From Caulobacteraceae bacterium (GTDB taxonomy: Bacteria > Pseudomonadota > Alphaproteobacteria > Caulobacterales > Caulobacteraceae): DNA of 64,000 nt. The notes below the pieces were generated by a model. The model saw nothing but the letters and a program-made list of their open reading frames with translations. It was not told the DNA's origin and did no database searches. The translations under genes and the position numbers were made by a program. Shown here in pieces: positions 9,249 to 17,568 of the stretch. The DNA lies in contig CANJLQ010000001.1 in the NCBI GenBank assembly GCA_947475735.1, positions 62,001-126,000 of the forward strand, given 5' to 3'. Every line of letters begins with the position of its first letter. The first letter of the stretch is position 1.

Positions 9249-9637
9249 TCGGGCTTCCAGGCCTCATAGTCGCCGACCGCCGCCGGGCGCACGCCCTCCG
9301 CCGCCAGCGAGCCCTGCGGACGCCAGGCCAGGGGCGTTCCGGTCATGTTGGGGCGATGATCCTTTTCCCACCGGCGGCGCGGCAGGGGCACCTCGGTCGG
9401 CGGCTCGTCGAAGGTGTAGTGCAGCCAGCCGTGCCAGTCCGGCGTCACCTTCGACGCATCGGCATAGCCGTTGTAGATCACCCAGCGGCGGCGGCGCCCG
9501 TCATAGCTGACGTTGTCGCGCGACTGATAATAGCGGTTGCCGTTCTCGTCGGTCCCGATCAGCTCGCCCCGCTTGGCGATGGTGAAGAACGTCCCGAGCG
9601 TCGCGCCCGAGGTCCAACCGAAGATCCTGCCCAGCAC
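9245..9637 (-). CDS. NDUFA12-type NADH:ubiquinone oxidoreductase accessory subunit
   Basis: With a GTG start at 9637 the protein has 130 residues. The core reads LGRIFGWTSGATLGTFFTI, then GNRYYQSRDN, RRRRWVIYNGYADASKVTPDW, HGWLHYTFDEPP and a Pro/Trp-rich tail ending YEAWKPE. This is the bacterial counterpart of the mitochondrial complex I subunit NDUFA12 (B17.2), an accessory subunit shared by alphaproteobacteria and mitochondria. An ATG at 9682 would add 15 residues with no family character, so GTG was preferred. The nuo operon itself is not in the window. It is coupled by ATGA overlap to the DUF2155 gene. Confidence 0.9.
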   Translation of the reverse strand: MLGRIFGWTSGATLGTFFTIAKRGELIGTDENGNRYYQSRDNVSYDGRRRRWVIYNGYADASKVTPDWHGWLHYTFDEPPTEVPLPRRRWEKDHRPNMTGTPLAWRPQGSLAAEGVRPAAVGDYEAWKPE

Positions 9638-9742
9638 TGGCTGTTCCGTCCGAGAAATCCGCCGGCAGGGAGGCCGGTCCACTGCTTTCGATCATAGAAA
9701 CCGCGCGGCCCCGCGTCCAGCGCGCCCGTCGTCAGCCCTCGA

Positions 9743-9787
9743 TCAACATCTTGGGGGTAACCCGCGGCCACCTCACCATATCTATTG
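9743..9787. promoter_or_regulatory. Possible pair of NrdR boxes upstream of the RNR-like gene
   Basis: Read on the minus strand, 9744-9753 is CAAGATGTTG, close to the NrdR core CAAxATxTTG. A weaker second match, CACCATATCTATTG, lies at 9774-9787. The two centres are about 32 bases apart, roughly three helical turns, as is usual for paired NrdR boxes. The site is about 55 bases before the ATG at 9842. The consensus was judged from memory, so this is a suggestion. Confidence 0.35.
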
Positions 9788-9841
9788 CGACCAGGCTGCG
9801 GCGGGGCATAGAATCAGAAAACCGCACCTCGAGCCCCGCGC

Positions 9842-12568
9842 ATGCGTTTCACGCCCCGCTTCCACGACCTCGCCCGCGACCTCCGGCTGGAGCGGCGCGT
9901 GGTCGAGCGGCCGGGCGGCGAAGTGTCCGTCGTCGTGCCGGCGGGCTGGACAGATGTCCGCATCGAGGCTTGGCTCGACTGGGCCTCCGCCCAGCCCACC
10001 GACCTGCCGCGCCTCAGCGACGGCGGCACGACACCATCGCCCGTGCTGGACGGCGCGATCGACCGGTGGGCCGGTCGACTGGCCGCCTGGGGTCGATCAA
10101 TGGGTGTCTTCGCCGGGGAGAAGGACGCCCGCGCCTTCTCCAGCGACCTCGTCGCATCGGTCCTGCTGGGCGTCGCCGCACCGGGAGCGTCCCGACCAGA
10201 CGGGGCCCGGATTCACCCCATCGCCGACGACCCCGTCACCGAGCAGCCGGCCAAAATCCTGACCGACCTGGGCGAGCCGACCTGTCGCGCGGCTTTCGAG
10301 GCCGGGACCCGCGCCTTGCAGGGCGAGCGACTGGCCGCAGGCGCGCTGGGGAGCCTTTGCAAAGCGCTGAACGGCGTCGCCGATGCCGTGGCCCGCTGCG
10401 AGGGCCCGGCGGCGGACTGCGCCGATCCGGCCGCAAACCCCGCTCTCGCCCGCGCCGCCTCGGCCGCGCGGCAGGCCGGAGCCGACGACGCCTCGATCCT
10501 GCGCGCCATGTCAGGCGAGACCTTCGACACCCCCGATGCCTGGCCGAGCCGCCCCCCTCGCCTCGCCCTGCTGGGACCCGATGCTGGCGACGCCGCCCTG
10601 GCGACCGTAGCAGCGGCGGCGCTCTCTGGCGAGATTGTGCTGGCGTTCGACCATGGCGACGCCGTCGCTCTGGCGCTCGCCGAGGACGCCCCGTCTGCCG
10701 CCCTCTCCTGGCCGGGTCTCTGCGCCCTGGGCGGCGACGCTGTGGGTATGCTGGAGACCCTCACCCGTCTGTGGACCACAGCGCTTGAGATCGAGGTCGC
10801 GGCCGGCTTCTCCGCCGACGGGCCCGCTGCGCGCCGTCGCCATGCCACGCGCCCGATCGGTCTGTCGCTGGACGGGGTGCTTCAAGGCTTCCTGTCGGCG
10901 GGACGGGGTCTCGAAGCGGAACCGGAGATGGCGGCGGTCAACGCCCTCGTCGCCGCCGCCGCCTCCCTGACCTCCTCCGAACTGGCGGCGACCCTGCACG
11001 CCGCCCCGAACTGGCCTGACGCATCGACTCGCGTCGAGGCCGCGCTGACCGCCGGCATGTCGGTCCTCGGCGAGGGGGGCCTGTCAGGCCGCGCTCGCCT
11101 CGCTCTGGAGACCGCCCGCGACGCCGCCCGCCAGGCCGGTCGCCGCAATAGCATGATCGCCCTCCTCCCCTCCGATCCGGAGACCGCGCTGCGGCTCGGC
11201 CTGGGGCGCCTTGGAGCGATCGAGGTCGTCGAGACCGAGGACAGCCTGACCACACGCCGCCTGAATCCAGCCCTGCATGCCGCCATCGCGGCGAAGGGCG
11301 GCGATCCGGAAGACGCCGAGCGCTGGGTGCTGGGTCGCCGCACCCTGGTCGGGGCTCCCGGGCTCGACCACGACCGGCTGCGCGGCTTTGGGTTCACCGA
11401 TGCCGAACTCCAGGCCGTGGAGAGCGCCTTGGCGACCGTAGAGACACTGGAAGACGCTTTTGCCTCGCCAGTGCTGGACGCCGGCTTTGTCCGCGACGTC
11501 CTGGGCCTGGACCCCGAAACGACCGCGCCGTCCGCCCTGCTGAACAGCTTGGCGCCGATGGAGGCGCTGGACGCCGCGCGCTCATACGTCTTTGGTCACG
11601 CCGACCTGTCGGCCTGGACCGGTCTGCCGGAACCGCTCGCCGAGCTGCTGGCCTGCATTCCGGCCATCGAACACCGGCTCGCTGACGCCTTCAGCAACGT
11701 CCCCGAGGCGAGGACGCTCGTCCTGCCCTGGACCACCACCGCCGTGGACGTCCAAGCCCTGATCCAGGAAGCCGCCAAGGCCGATGCCGGCCCGATCCAC
11801 CTCCAGCCCATGCCCGCGCCGTCGCAGCCGACGCTCGTCCTGCCGGAACCCGAAGCTCGCCGGTCGCCGGAACCGGCACCGGCGCCGGCACCCGTCGAGA
11901 CAGTGGTCGAGCGGGTCGTCGAGCGGGCCCGCACCCGGACAAAGCTACCCGACCGCCGCAAGGGCTATATCCAGAAGGCGGCCGTTGGCGGCCACAAGGT
12001 CTACATTCACACGGGCGAATACGCGGACGGCGAGCTCGGCGAGATCTTCATCGACATGCACAAGGAAGGCGCGGCCTTCCGCAGCCTGATGAACAACTTC
12101 GCCATCGCCATCTCGATCGGCCTGCAATACGGCGTCCCGTTGGACGAGTTCGTGGACGCCTTCGTCTTCACCCGGTTCGAGCCCGCCGGGCGCGTCACCG
12201 GCAACGACTCGATCGGCTCGGCGACCTCGATCCTGGACTACATCTTCCGCGAGCTGGGCGTGTCCTATCTTGGCCGTCACGAGCTGGCCAATGCGGACGC
12301 CGAGCCCCTGGACGCCGATGGCTTGGGCGGCGGTCAGGCCGACGAGCTGGTGCCGGCCTCGCACTTCATCTCGCGCGGCTTCGCCCGCGGCGCGGCACCC
12401 GACAACCTGATCGTCCTGCCCTTCGCCCGGCGCGCCGAGCCGGACCCGTCGCCCACGCGGATCACCGACGCGGACGCCTGCCCCGCCTGCGGCGACTTCA
12501 CCCTGCAGCAGCGCGGCGGCGCCTTCGTCTGCGACGCCTGCGGCGTGGCCCCGTCGATGCAGGGATGA
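9842..12568 (+). CDS. TSCPD-domain protein: apparent inactive paralogue of class II ribonucleotide reductase (NrdJ)
   Basis: The protein has 908 residues. The C-terminal part (about 705-820) is an intact NrdJ tail: [76 protein letters not shown]. It ends with a zinc ribbon, CPAC...CDAC (about 879-902). The large N-terminal part keeps faint RNR landmarks in the right order: [10 protein letters not shown] (near 30), [14 protein letters not shown] (near 337; RNR has RRIGLGVMGLADLL), [10 protein letters not shown] (near 434; RNR has RNSxxxAxxPT) and EHRLADAF (near 610). The radical-site N-x-C-x-E motif is absent. It is therefore probably a pseudoenzyme with structural, regulatory or nucleotide-sensing function; the decay model is inference. 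It is coupled to the next gene by ATGA overlap. Confidence 0.8.
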   Translation: MRFTPRFHDLARDLRLERRVVERPGGEVSVVVPAGWTDVRIEAWLDWASAQPTDLPRLSDGGTTPSPVLDGAIDRWAGRLAAWGRSMGVFAGEKDARAFSSDLVASVLLGVAAPGASRPDGARIHPIADDPVTEQPAKILTDLGEPTCRAAFEAGTRALQGERLAAGALGSLCKALNGVADAVARCEGPAADCADPAANPALARAASAARQAGADDASILRAMSGETFDTPDAWPSRPPRLALLGPDAGDAALATVAAAALSGEIVLAFDHGDAVALALAEDAPSAALSWPGLCALGGDAVGMLETLTRLWTTALEIEVAAGFSADGPAARRRHATRPIGLSLDGVLQGFLSAGRGLEAEPEMAAVNALVAAAASLTSSELAATLHAAPNWPDASTRVEAALTAGMSVLGEGGLSGRARLALETARDAARQAGRRNSMIALLPSDPETALRLGLGRLGAIEVVETEDSLTTRRLNPALHAAIAAKGGDPEDAERWVLGRRTLVGAPGLDHDRLRGFGFTDAELQAVESALATVETLEDAFASPVLDAGFVRDVLGLDPETTAPSALLNSLAPMEALDAARSYVFGHADLSAWTGLPEPLAELLACIPAIEHRLADAFSNVPEARTLVLPWTTTAVDVQALIQEAAKADAGPIHLQPMPAPSQPTLVLPEPEARRSPEPAPAPAPVETVVERVVERARTRTKLPDRRKGYIQKAAVGGHKVYIHTGEYADGELGEIFIDMHKEGAAFRSLMNNFAIAISIGLQYGVPLDEFVDAFVFTRFEPAGRVTGNDSIGSATSILDYIFRELGVSYLGRHELANADAEPLDADGLGGGQADELVPASHFISRGFARGAAPDNLIVLPFARRAEPDPSPTRITDADACPACGDFTLQQRGGAFVCDACGVAPSMQG

Positions 12569-13203
12569 GCGCGATCTGGGCGCGGACGACCGCCTGGCTC
12601 CGGACACGGCGATCTCTGATCGGCAAGTTTGCCTTCGAGCTGGCGATCGTCTTCGTCGGGGTGACAGCCGCGTTCGCCATGGAAGGCCTTCGCCAGCAGG
12701 CCGAAGAAGACGCCTATCGGCGTGGCATGATCGCGGCGATGATCCCGACGCTGGAGAATGTGCTGAGCCACAATCGCGATTTCGACCGGGAAGTCGTGGC
12801 CGAGTTGGCGGCGTTCGACGCCGCCATCGCGCGCGGCGAACAGCCCCCTCTGCCGGTGTTTCGCGAGCAGGGCTCGGAACGTCCTCCAACGCGCGCCTGG
12901 GACGCCATCGTGGCGACCGGCGCGGCCAAGGCCCTGCCCCCCAAGACCTTCTTTCAGCTGGCGCTGTTCTACACTCGCCAGGAGTCCATCGGCGAAAGAT
13001 ACATTCGCTACAATGACTTCACCGAACAGCGGGTCTTCGCGCTCGGGCCAGCCCAGGCGGCCGCCTATGACCCGATCACAGGGTTGCTGAGGCCCGAGTT
13101 CGTCGCCTACGTGGACCGCCTGCGCGATCTGAAGAGCGCGAACGACCAGATTTCGCTCGAGGCAGCCGCCCTGAAAGACGAGCTGACGCGGCTCGGACGC
13201 TAG
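12565..13203 (+). CDS. Single-pass membrane protein of unknown function
   Basis: The protein has 212 residues. Basic residues at the N-terminus ([13 protein letters not shown]) precede one hydrophobic helix at about 20-38, [20 protein letters not shown], followed by a predominantly helical soluble domain to the C-terminus ([59 protein letters not shown]). The ending [11 protein letters not shown] resembles a group of small alphaproteobacterial membrane proteins with a G-V-x-A-A-F helix end, none with a known role. It overlaps the RNR-like gene by four bases (ATGA), so it is almost certainly co-translated and may act with it. No enzymatic motif was recognised. Confidence 0.75.
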   Translation: MSAIWARTTAWLRTRRSLIGKFAFELAIVFVGVTAAFAMEGLRQQAEEDAYRRGMIAAMIPTLENVLSHNRDFDREVVAELAAFDAAIARGEQPPLPVFREQGSERPPTRAWDAIVATGAAKALPPKTFFQLALFYTRQESIGERYIRYNDFTEQRVFALGPAQAAAYDPITGLLRPEFVAYVDRLRDLKSANDQISLEAAALKDELTRLGR

Positions 13204-13283
13204 GGTTCAGCAGATCGTAAGACCCTGGGATGCAGTCTGGCGCTTGTCTGCTCGGCGTCTTGGGCCGACCTGGAGCCCGACCC

Positions 13284-13772
13284 ATGAAGCCCCTTGTTCT
13301 CGCTGCCGGCCTCGCGGCTCTGATCGCCGCCCTGCCCGTCCAGGCCCAGAACGCCGGTCAGATCGCGCGCGTCCGCAGCAGCGCGTCCTGCCCCGGCTGC
13401 AACCTGTTCCAGGGTGACTTTTCCGGGCTGGAGGCCAATGGCCTCAACCTGTCCGGGGCCCGCATCCGCCAGGCCGATCTCAGCCTTGTCGTGATGAATC
13501 GCACCCGCTTCACCGGGGCCGACCTGCGCGACGTCGAGGCCTATGGCGGGGTCTTCTCCTCGTCCAACTTCGCACGCGCCGATCTGACCAACTCCAGCTG
13601 GGTCGGGGCCTATCTGGATGGGTCCAGCTTCGCCGGCGCGACCCTGACGGGGGCCAATCTGTCCGGCGCGCGGCTGGCGCGGGCCACGGGCCTGACGCAG
13701 CGCCAGCTGAACGGAGCCTGTGGCGACGCCTCGACCGTTCTGCCGCGCGGCCTGTCCATTCCGGCCTGCTGA
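13284..13772 (+). CDS. Secreted pentapeptide-repeat protein with CxxC cap (paralogue 1)
   Basis: The protein has 162 residues. A signal peptide (MKPLVLAAGLAALIAALPVQAQ) is followed by SSASCPGCNLFQG with a CxxC motif, then A(D/N)Lxx pentapeptide repeats from about residue 45 to 130 (LNLSGARIRQADLS, TGADLRDVEA, ARADLTNSSW, ATLTGANLSGARLARA), and the cap ATGLTQRQLNGACGDAST. Pentapeptide repeats fold as a right-handed quadrilateral beta-helix. The start at 13284 was chosen for the signal peptide. The neighbouring gene at 13834 shares the CxxC, the repeats and the cap, so the two are tandem duplicates. Function unknown; the protein is probably periplasmic. Confidence 0.85.
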   Translation: MKPLVLAAGLAALIAALPVQAQNAGQIARVRSSASCPGCNLFQGDFSGLEANGLNLSGARIRQADLSLVVMNRTRFTGADLRDVEAYGGVFSSSNFARADLTNSSWVGAYLDGSSFAGATLTGANLSGARLARATGLTQRQLNGACGDASTVLPRGLSIPAC

Positions 13773-13833
13773 GGCCACTGACCTTACCGCGATTTAAGTA
13801 GGGTTTTCCGCCATCAAGCGTCATCTAGGGATC

Positions 13834-14724
13834 GTGACCCAGTCCCACCGCCTCTTTCGCAACCTGTTCGCCGCCACGGCCTCCGTGGGAACCCTGCTCG
13901 CCGCCGGATCGGCCGCGGCGGAGATGCAGTTCCAGCTTCAGGACCGCGACGTGGCCCGCATGGTCTCGCTGGGTGGATCGTGCAATCGCTGCGAACTGTC
14001 GGGCCGCAACCTGTCGGGCGCGACTTTCACCGGGGCGACCTTCGTCTCGGCGACCCTGGTGGGGGCCAATCTGCGCGGTGCCGAGCTGGTGGGATCGAAC
14101 TTCTCGTCGTCGGACTTCACCCGCGCCGATCTTCACGGCGCGGAGATTCAGGGCTCCAACTTCACCGCGTCCCTGTTCAGCGGCGCGGTGCTGAGCGGGG
14201 CCGAGGCGCAGGGCTCCAACTTCTCGCGCGCCGATCTGTCGGAGGCCGACCTGTCCGGGGCCGAGCTGGTCGGAGCCAATATGAACGCCGCGGTCCTGAC
14301 TCGCGCCAACCTGACCGGGGCCGAGCTGTTCGGCACGACCCTGGCCAACGTCAGCGCCCGCAGCGCGAACTTCTCCAACGCCGAGATGAACGCCGCCAAC
14401 ATGGCCGGCGGCGACTTCGCCTCCGCCAGCTTCGTCAACGCCGAGATGGACGGCGCCCGTCTGTCCGGGGCCAGCTTCTCGCGCGCCAACTTCAGCGGGG
14501 CCTCGATGAACCGCGCCGACATTCGGGGCGCCGACCTGTCGCGCGCCACCGGCCTGACCCAGGCGCAGATCTCGACCGCCTGCGGGGACGCGTCCACCCG
14601 ACTGCCGAGCCGCCTGACCGCCCGAAACTGCACCAGGATCATCGTCCGCGCGCCGCCGCGCCCACCGGCCCCGCCCGCGCCTCCCCAGCCGCGCCGCAAC
14701 ATCGTCATCGCCGACGCGAACTGA
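13834..14724 (+). CDS. Secreted pentapeptide-repeat protein with CxxC cap (paralogue 2)
   Basis: The protein has 296 residues starting at GTG. A signal peptide (about 1-29, ending GSAAAE) precedes GGSCNRCELSGRN, a CxxC placed exactly as in the upstream paralogue. About 35 pentapeptide units follow (for example ATFTGATFVSATLVGANLRG), forming a beta-helix roughly twice as long as that of paralogue 1. The cap is ATGLTQAQISTACGDAST, matching the neighbour. A Pro-rich and Arg-rich tail (RAPPRPPAPPAPPQPRR) ends the protein. A perfect terminator hairpin begins eight bases after the stop. Function unknown; the conserved CxxC may form a disulfide or bind metal at the helix entrance. Confidence 0.85.
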   Translation: MTQSHRLFRNLFAATASVGTLLAAGSAAAEMQFQLQDRDVARMVSLGGSCNRCELSGRNLSGATFTGATFVSATLVGANLRGAELVGSNFSSSDFTRADLHGAEIQGSNFTASLFSGAVLSGAEAQGSNFSRADLSEADLSGAELVGANMNAAVLTRANLTGAELFGTTLANVSARSANFSNAEMNAANMAGGDFASASFVNAEMDGARLSGASFSRANFSGASMNRADIRGADLSRATGLTQAQISTACGDASTRLPSRLTARNCTRIIVRAPPRPPAPPAPPQPRRNIVIADAN

Positions 14725-14731
14725 CAAGAAC

Positions 14732-14761
14732 AAGGGCCCGGAGCGATCGCTCCGGGCCCTT
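14732..14761. terminator. Bidirectional intrinsic terminator
   Basis: A perfect 13-bp stem, AAGGGCCCGGAGC / GCTCCGGGCCCTT, with loop GATC lies between the convergent pentapeptide gene and aspS. Short A and T runs at the stem base suit termination in both directions. Confidence 0.85.
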
Positions 14762-14783
14762 CTGCATTGCGCGGTTTGCCGCC

Positions 14784-16673
14784 TCAGACCTTGATCGGCG
14801 GCGCGGTCCGGATGTGCACATCCTTCAGCTGACGCTCGGCCGCTTCGGTGGGCGCGTTCATCAGCAGATCCTCGCCCTGCTGGTTCAGCGGGAAGGCGAT
14901 GACCTCGCGGATGGCCGTCTGGTTGGCCAGCAGCATGACGATCCGGTCGATGCCCGGTGCCAGACCCCCGTGCGGCGGCGCGCCGTAGCGGAAGGCGTTC
15001 AGCATGCCGCCGAACTGCTCCTCGACCACCGAGGCGTCATAGCCCGCGATCTCGAAGGCCTTCAGCATGATCTCGGCCTTGTGGTTCCGGATCGCGCCCG
15101 AGCACAGCTCATAGCCGTTGCAGACGATGTCGTACTGATAGGCCAGGATATCCAGCGGGTCCTTAGTCGTCAGGGCCTCCATCTCGCCCTGCGGCATGGA
15201 GAAGGGGTTGTGGCTGAAGTCGACCTTCTTCTCCTCGTCCGACCACTCGAACATGGGGAAGTCGACGATCCAGCAGAACTTGAACACGTCGTCCGAGATC
15301 AGACCCAGGTCCTGCCCCAGCTTGGTCCGCGCGTTGCCGGCGAACTTGTAGAAGACGGCCGGGTCGCCTGCCACGAAGAAGACCGCGTCACCCTTTTCAA
15401 GCCCGAGCTGGTCACGCAGAGCGATAGATTTTTCGCGACCTAGGTTCTTGGCAATCGGGCCACGGCCCACCGCCTCATGACTGTAGATGCCTTGCTCTTT
15501 CGCCCAAGCATCTAGCTCTGCTTCTGTGGCGGTGAGCTTCTCGCCGACCGGTGATCCGCCGAGGTTAGTTCCCTCAGGGATGCCTTCCTCCGAGAAGAAC
15601 ATATAGCCCAGCCCCGGCTGGCCCTCGCCCTGAGCCCAGCTGTTCATCCGGTCGCAGAAGGCGCGACTGCCGCCCTTGGGTCCCGGAATGGCCCAGACCG
15701 CGTTCTTGGCGTCGGCCCCCAGGATCTTGGCGAATAGGCCGAAGCCCCCGTCCCGGAAATGCTCGGACACGTCCTGCATCTCGATGGGGTTGCGCAGGTC
15801 CGGCTTGTCGGTGCCGTATTTGGCGATGCTCTCGCGATAGGGGATGCGCACGAAGGGATAGGCGTCAACCGCCTTGCCGTCGGCGAACTCCTCGAACACG
15901 CCGTGCATGACGGGTTCGATCGCGGCGAAGACGTCCTCCTGGGTGACGAAGCTCATCTCGACGTCGAGCTGATAGAACTCCAGCGACCGGTCGGCGCGCA
16001 GGTCCTCGTCGCGGAAGCAGGGCGCGATCTGGAAATAGCGGTCGAAGCCCGACACCATCAGCAGCTGCTTGAACTGCTGCGGCGCCTGCGGCAGCGCATA
16101 GAACTTGCCGGGATGCAGGCGGCTGGGCACCAGGAAGTCGCGCGCGCCCTCGGGGCTGGAGGCCGTCAGGATCGGCGTCTGGTATTCCAGAAAGCCCTGA
16201 TCGACCATCCGGCGGCGGATCGAGCTGATGACCTTGGACCGCAGCACGATATTCTTGTGCAGGGTCTCGCGACGGAGGTCGAGATAGCGGTGCTTCAGCC
16301 GGATCTCCTCCGGATAGTCCGGCTCGCCGAAGACCGGCAACGGCAGTTCGGCGGCTTCCGACAGGACCTCGACCGCCTTGACCCGCACCTCGATCTCGCC
16401 GGTCGGCAGGGTGGCGTTGATCGTGCCCGCCTCGCGCGCCACGACCTCGCCGTCGATGCGGATGACGCTCTCGGCCCGGAGACGCTCGACCACCGCGAAG
16501 CCCGGCGTCTCGGGGTGCAGCACCAGCTGCGTCAGGCCGTAGTGGTCGCGCAGATCGATGAACAGAAGCCCGCCGTGATCGCGCTTCCGGTGCACCCAAC
16601 CCGACAGCCGCACGTTCGATCCGGCGTCCGTCGAACGGAGGGCACCGCAGGTGTGGGAGCGATAGGCGTGCAT
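14784..16673 (-). CDS. aspS: Aspartyl-tRNA synthetase
   Basis: The protein has 629 residues, about 40 longer than the usual bacterial enzyme. An OB-fold anticodon-binding domain comes first ([19 protein letters not shown]), then the class II catalytic core with motif 2 [18 protein letters not shown], a GAD insertion domain and motif 3 [14 protein letters not shown]. It charges tRNA-Asp (often also tRNA-Asn in bacteria lacking AsnRS). The start at 16673 gives the family N-terminus [12 protein letters not shown]. Bases 15421-15596 (residues about 360-417) are visibly less GC-rich and use codons unlike the rest; they encode an extra stretch, [17 protein letters not shown] and neighbours, that accounts for the excess length. 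Confidence 0.96.
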   Translation of the reverse strand: MHAYRSHTCGALRSTDAGSNVRLSGWVHRKRDHGGLLFIDLRDHYGLTQLVLHPETPGFAVVERLRAESVIRIDGEVVAREAGTINATLPTGEIEVRVKAVEVLSEAAELPLPVFGEPDYPEEIRLKHRYLDLRRETLHKNIVLRSKVISSIRRRMVDQGFLEYQTPILTASSPEGARDFLVPSRLHPGKFYALPQAPQQFKQLLMVSGFDRYFQIAPCFRDEDLRADRSLEFYQLDVEMSFVTQEDVFAAIEPVMHGVFEEFADGKAVDAYPFVRIPYRESIAKYGTDKPDLRNPIEMQDVSEHFRDGGFGLFAKILGADAKNAVWAIPGPKGGSRAFCDRMNSWAQGEGQPGLGYMFFSEEGIPEGTNLGGSPVGEKLTATEAELDAWAKEQGIYSHEAVGRGPIAKNLGREKSIALRDQLGLEKGDAVFFVAGDPAVFYKFAGNARTKLGQDLGLISDDVFKFCWIVDFPMFEWSDEEKKVDFSHNPFSMPQGEMEALTTKDPLDILAYQYDIVCNGYELCSGAIRNHKAEIMLKAFEIAGYDASVVEEQFGGMLNAFRYGAPPHGGLAPGIDRIVMLLANQTAIREVIAFPLNQQGEDLLMNAPTEAAERQLKDVHIRTAPPIKV

Positions 16674-16846
16674 GGGCGGAAATCGTCTGTGAAACGGCTG
16701 CGAAACAGCGGACCGGGAGAAGCGGCGTAAGGCGCATCCAAGCCCCCGAAAGTCAAGGATCGGCCATCCACAGGCGGCTTCGTCTGTCCACGGCGCACAA
16801 AGGAACCGTGCCCGGACAGTCACGGTCATCTGCTATGCTCACCGCC

Positions 16847-17545
16847 ATGTCCGCCCGGCTGTCATCCCAGGACCAGCTTCGGCTCCCGCTGACCCGGGAC
16901 GTGCCGGCGAGCGCGGCCGCCTTCGTGCGGTCGGCGTCGAACGCCTTCGCCCATGACGCCCTCGCCGTCTGGCCTGACTCCACCGGCCGCGTCATGGCCC
17001 TGTGCGGCCCGGCCGGCTGCGGCAAGAGCCACCTGGCGGCGCTGTGGGCCGAGCGCGTCGGAGCGGTCCCGCTGAACGGCTCCGAGGCCGTCCTGGCCGA
17101 TCCCTTGGAGCTCGAGGGTCGCCCGGTCCTTCTGGACATCGCCCAGGACGCCGACGACGAGACCCTGTTTCACCTCATCAACCTGGCCCAGCAGGACGGC
17201 GGGGCCCTGCTCATGGTCTCGCGCCCCTCGCCGCGCCGCTGGCAGGTCGCCGTGCCGGACCTTCGCAGCCGCCTGGACGCGGTCCGCGTGGTCGCCATGG
17301 AGGCGCCCGACGACCTTGTCCTGTCGGCCATCCTCGGTGCCCGCTTCGCCGAACGCAGCATCACGCCCGGAGACGGCGTCGTCGACTATCTGATCCGGCG
17401 CATTGATCGCTCGGCGGCGGCGGCGGCGGACATCGTCGAACGCCTGGACGCCCAGCACCGTCCCGTCACCCGCACCCTTGCCCGCCAGGTCCTGGAGACG
17501 AGCGCCGATCTGTTCGAGGAGCCCGGAGAAGGGTTGCAGCCGTAA
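16847..17545 (+). CDS. hdaA: DnaA regulatory inactivator homologue HdaA
   Basis: The protein has 232 residues and resembles the AAA+ domain of DnaA without its DNA-binding domain. Near the N-terminus QDQLRLPL is a beta-clamp binding motif, as in Hda. The Walker A region is [18 protein letters not shown]; the Walker B equivalent is [18 protein letters not shown]; the arginine-finger sensor region is [12 protein letters not shown]. HdaA, with the clamp, stimulates ATP hydrolysis by DnaA after initiation and so prevents re-replication. The ATG at 16847 was preferred; an in-frame ATG at 16835 is possible. It is divergent from aspS and leads into ppk and ppx. Confidence 0.92.
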   Translation: MSARLSSQDQLRLPLTRDVPASAAAFVRSASNAFAHDALAVWPDSTGRVMALCGPAGCGKSHLAALWAERVGAVPLNGSEAVLADPLELEGRPVLLDIAQDADDETLFHLINLAQQDGGALLMVSRPSPRRWQVAVPDLRSRLDAVRVVAMEAPDDLVLSAILGARFAERSITPGDGVVDYLIRRIDRSAAAAADIVERLDAQHRPVTRTLARQVLETSADLFEEPGEGLQP

Positions 17546-17568
17546 CGAAGCCGCCCCACAACCGGCCC

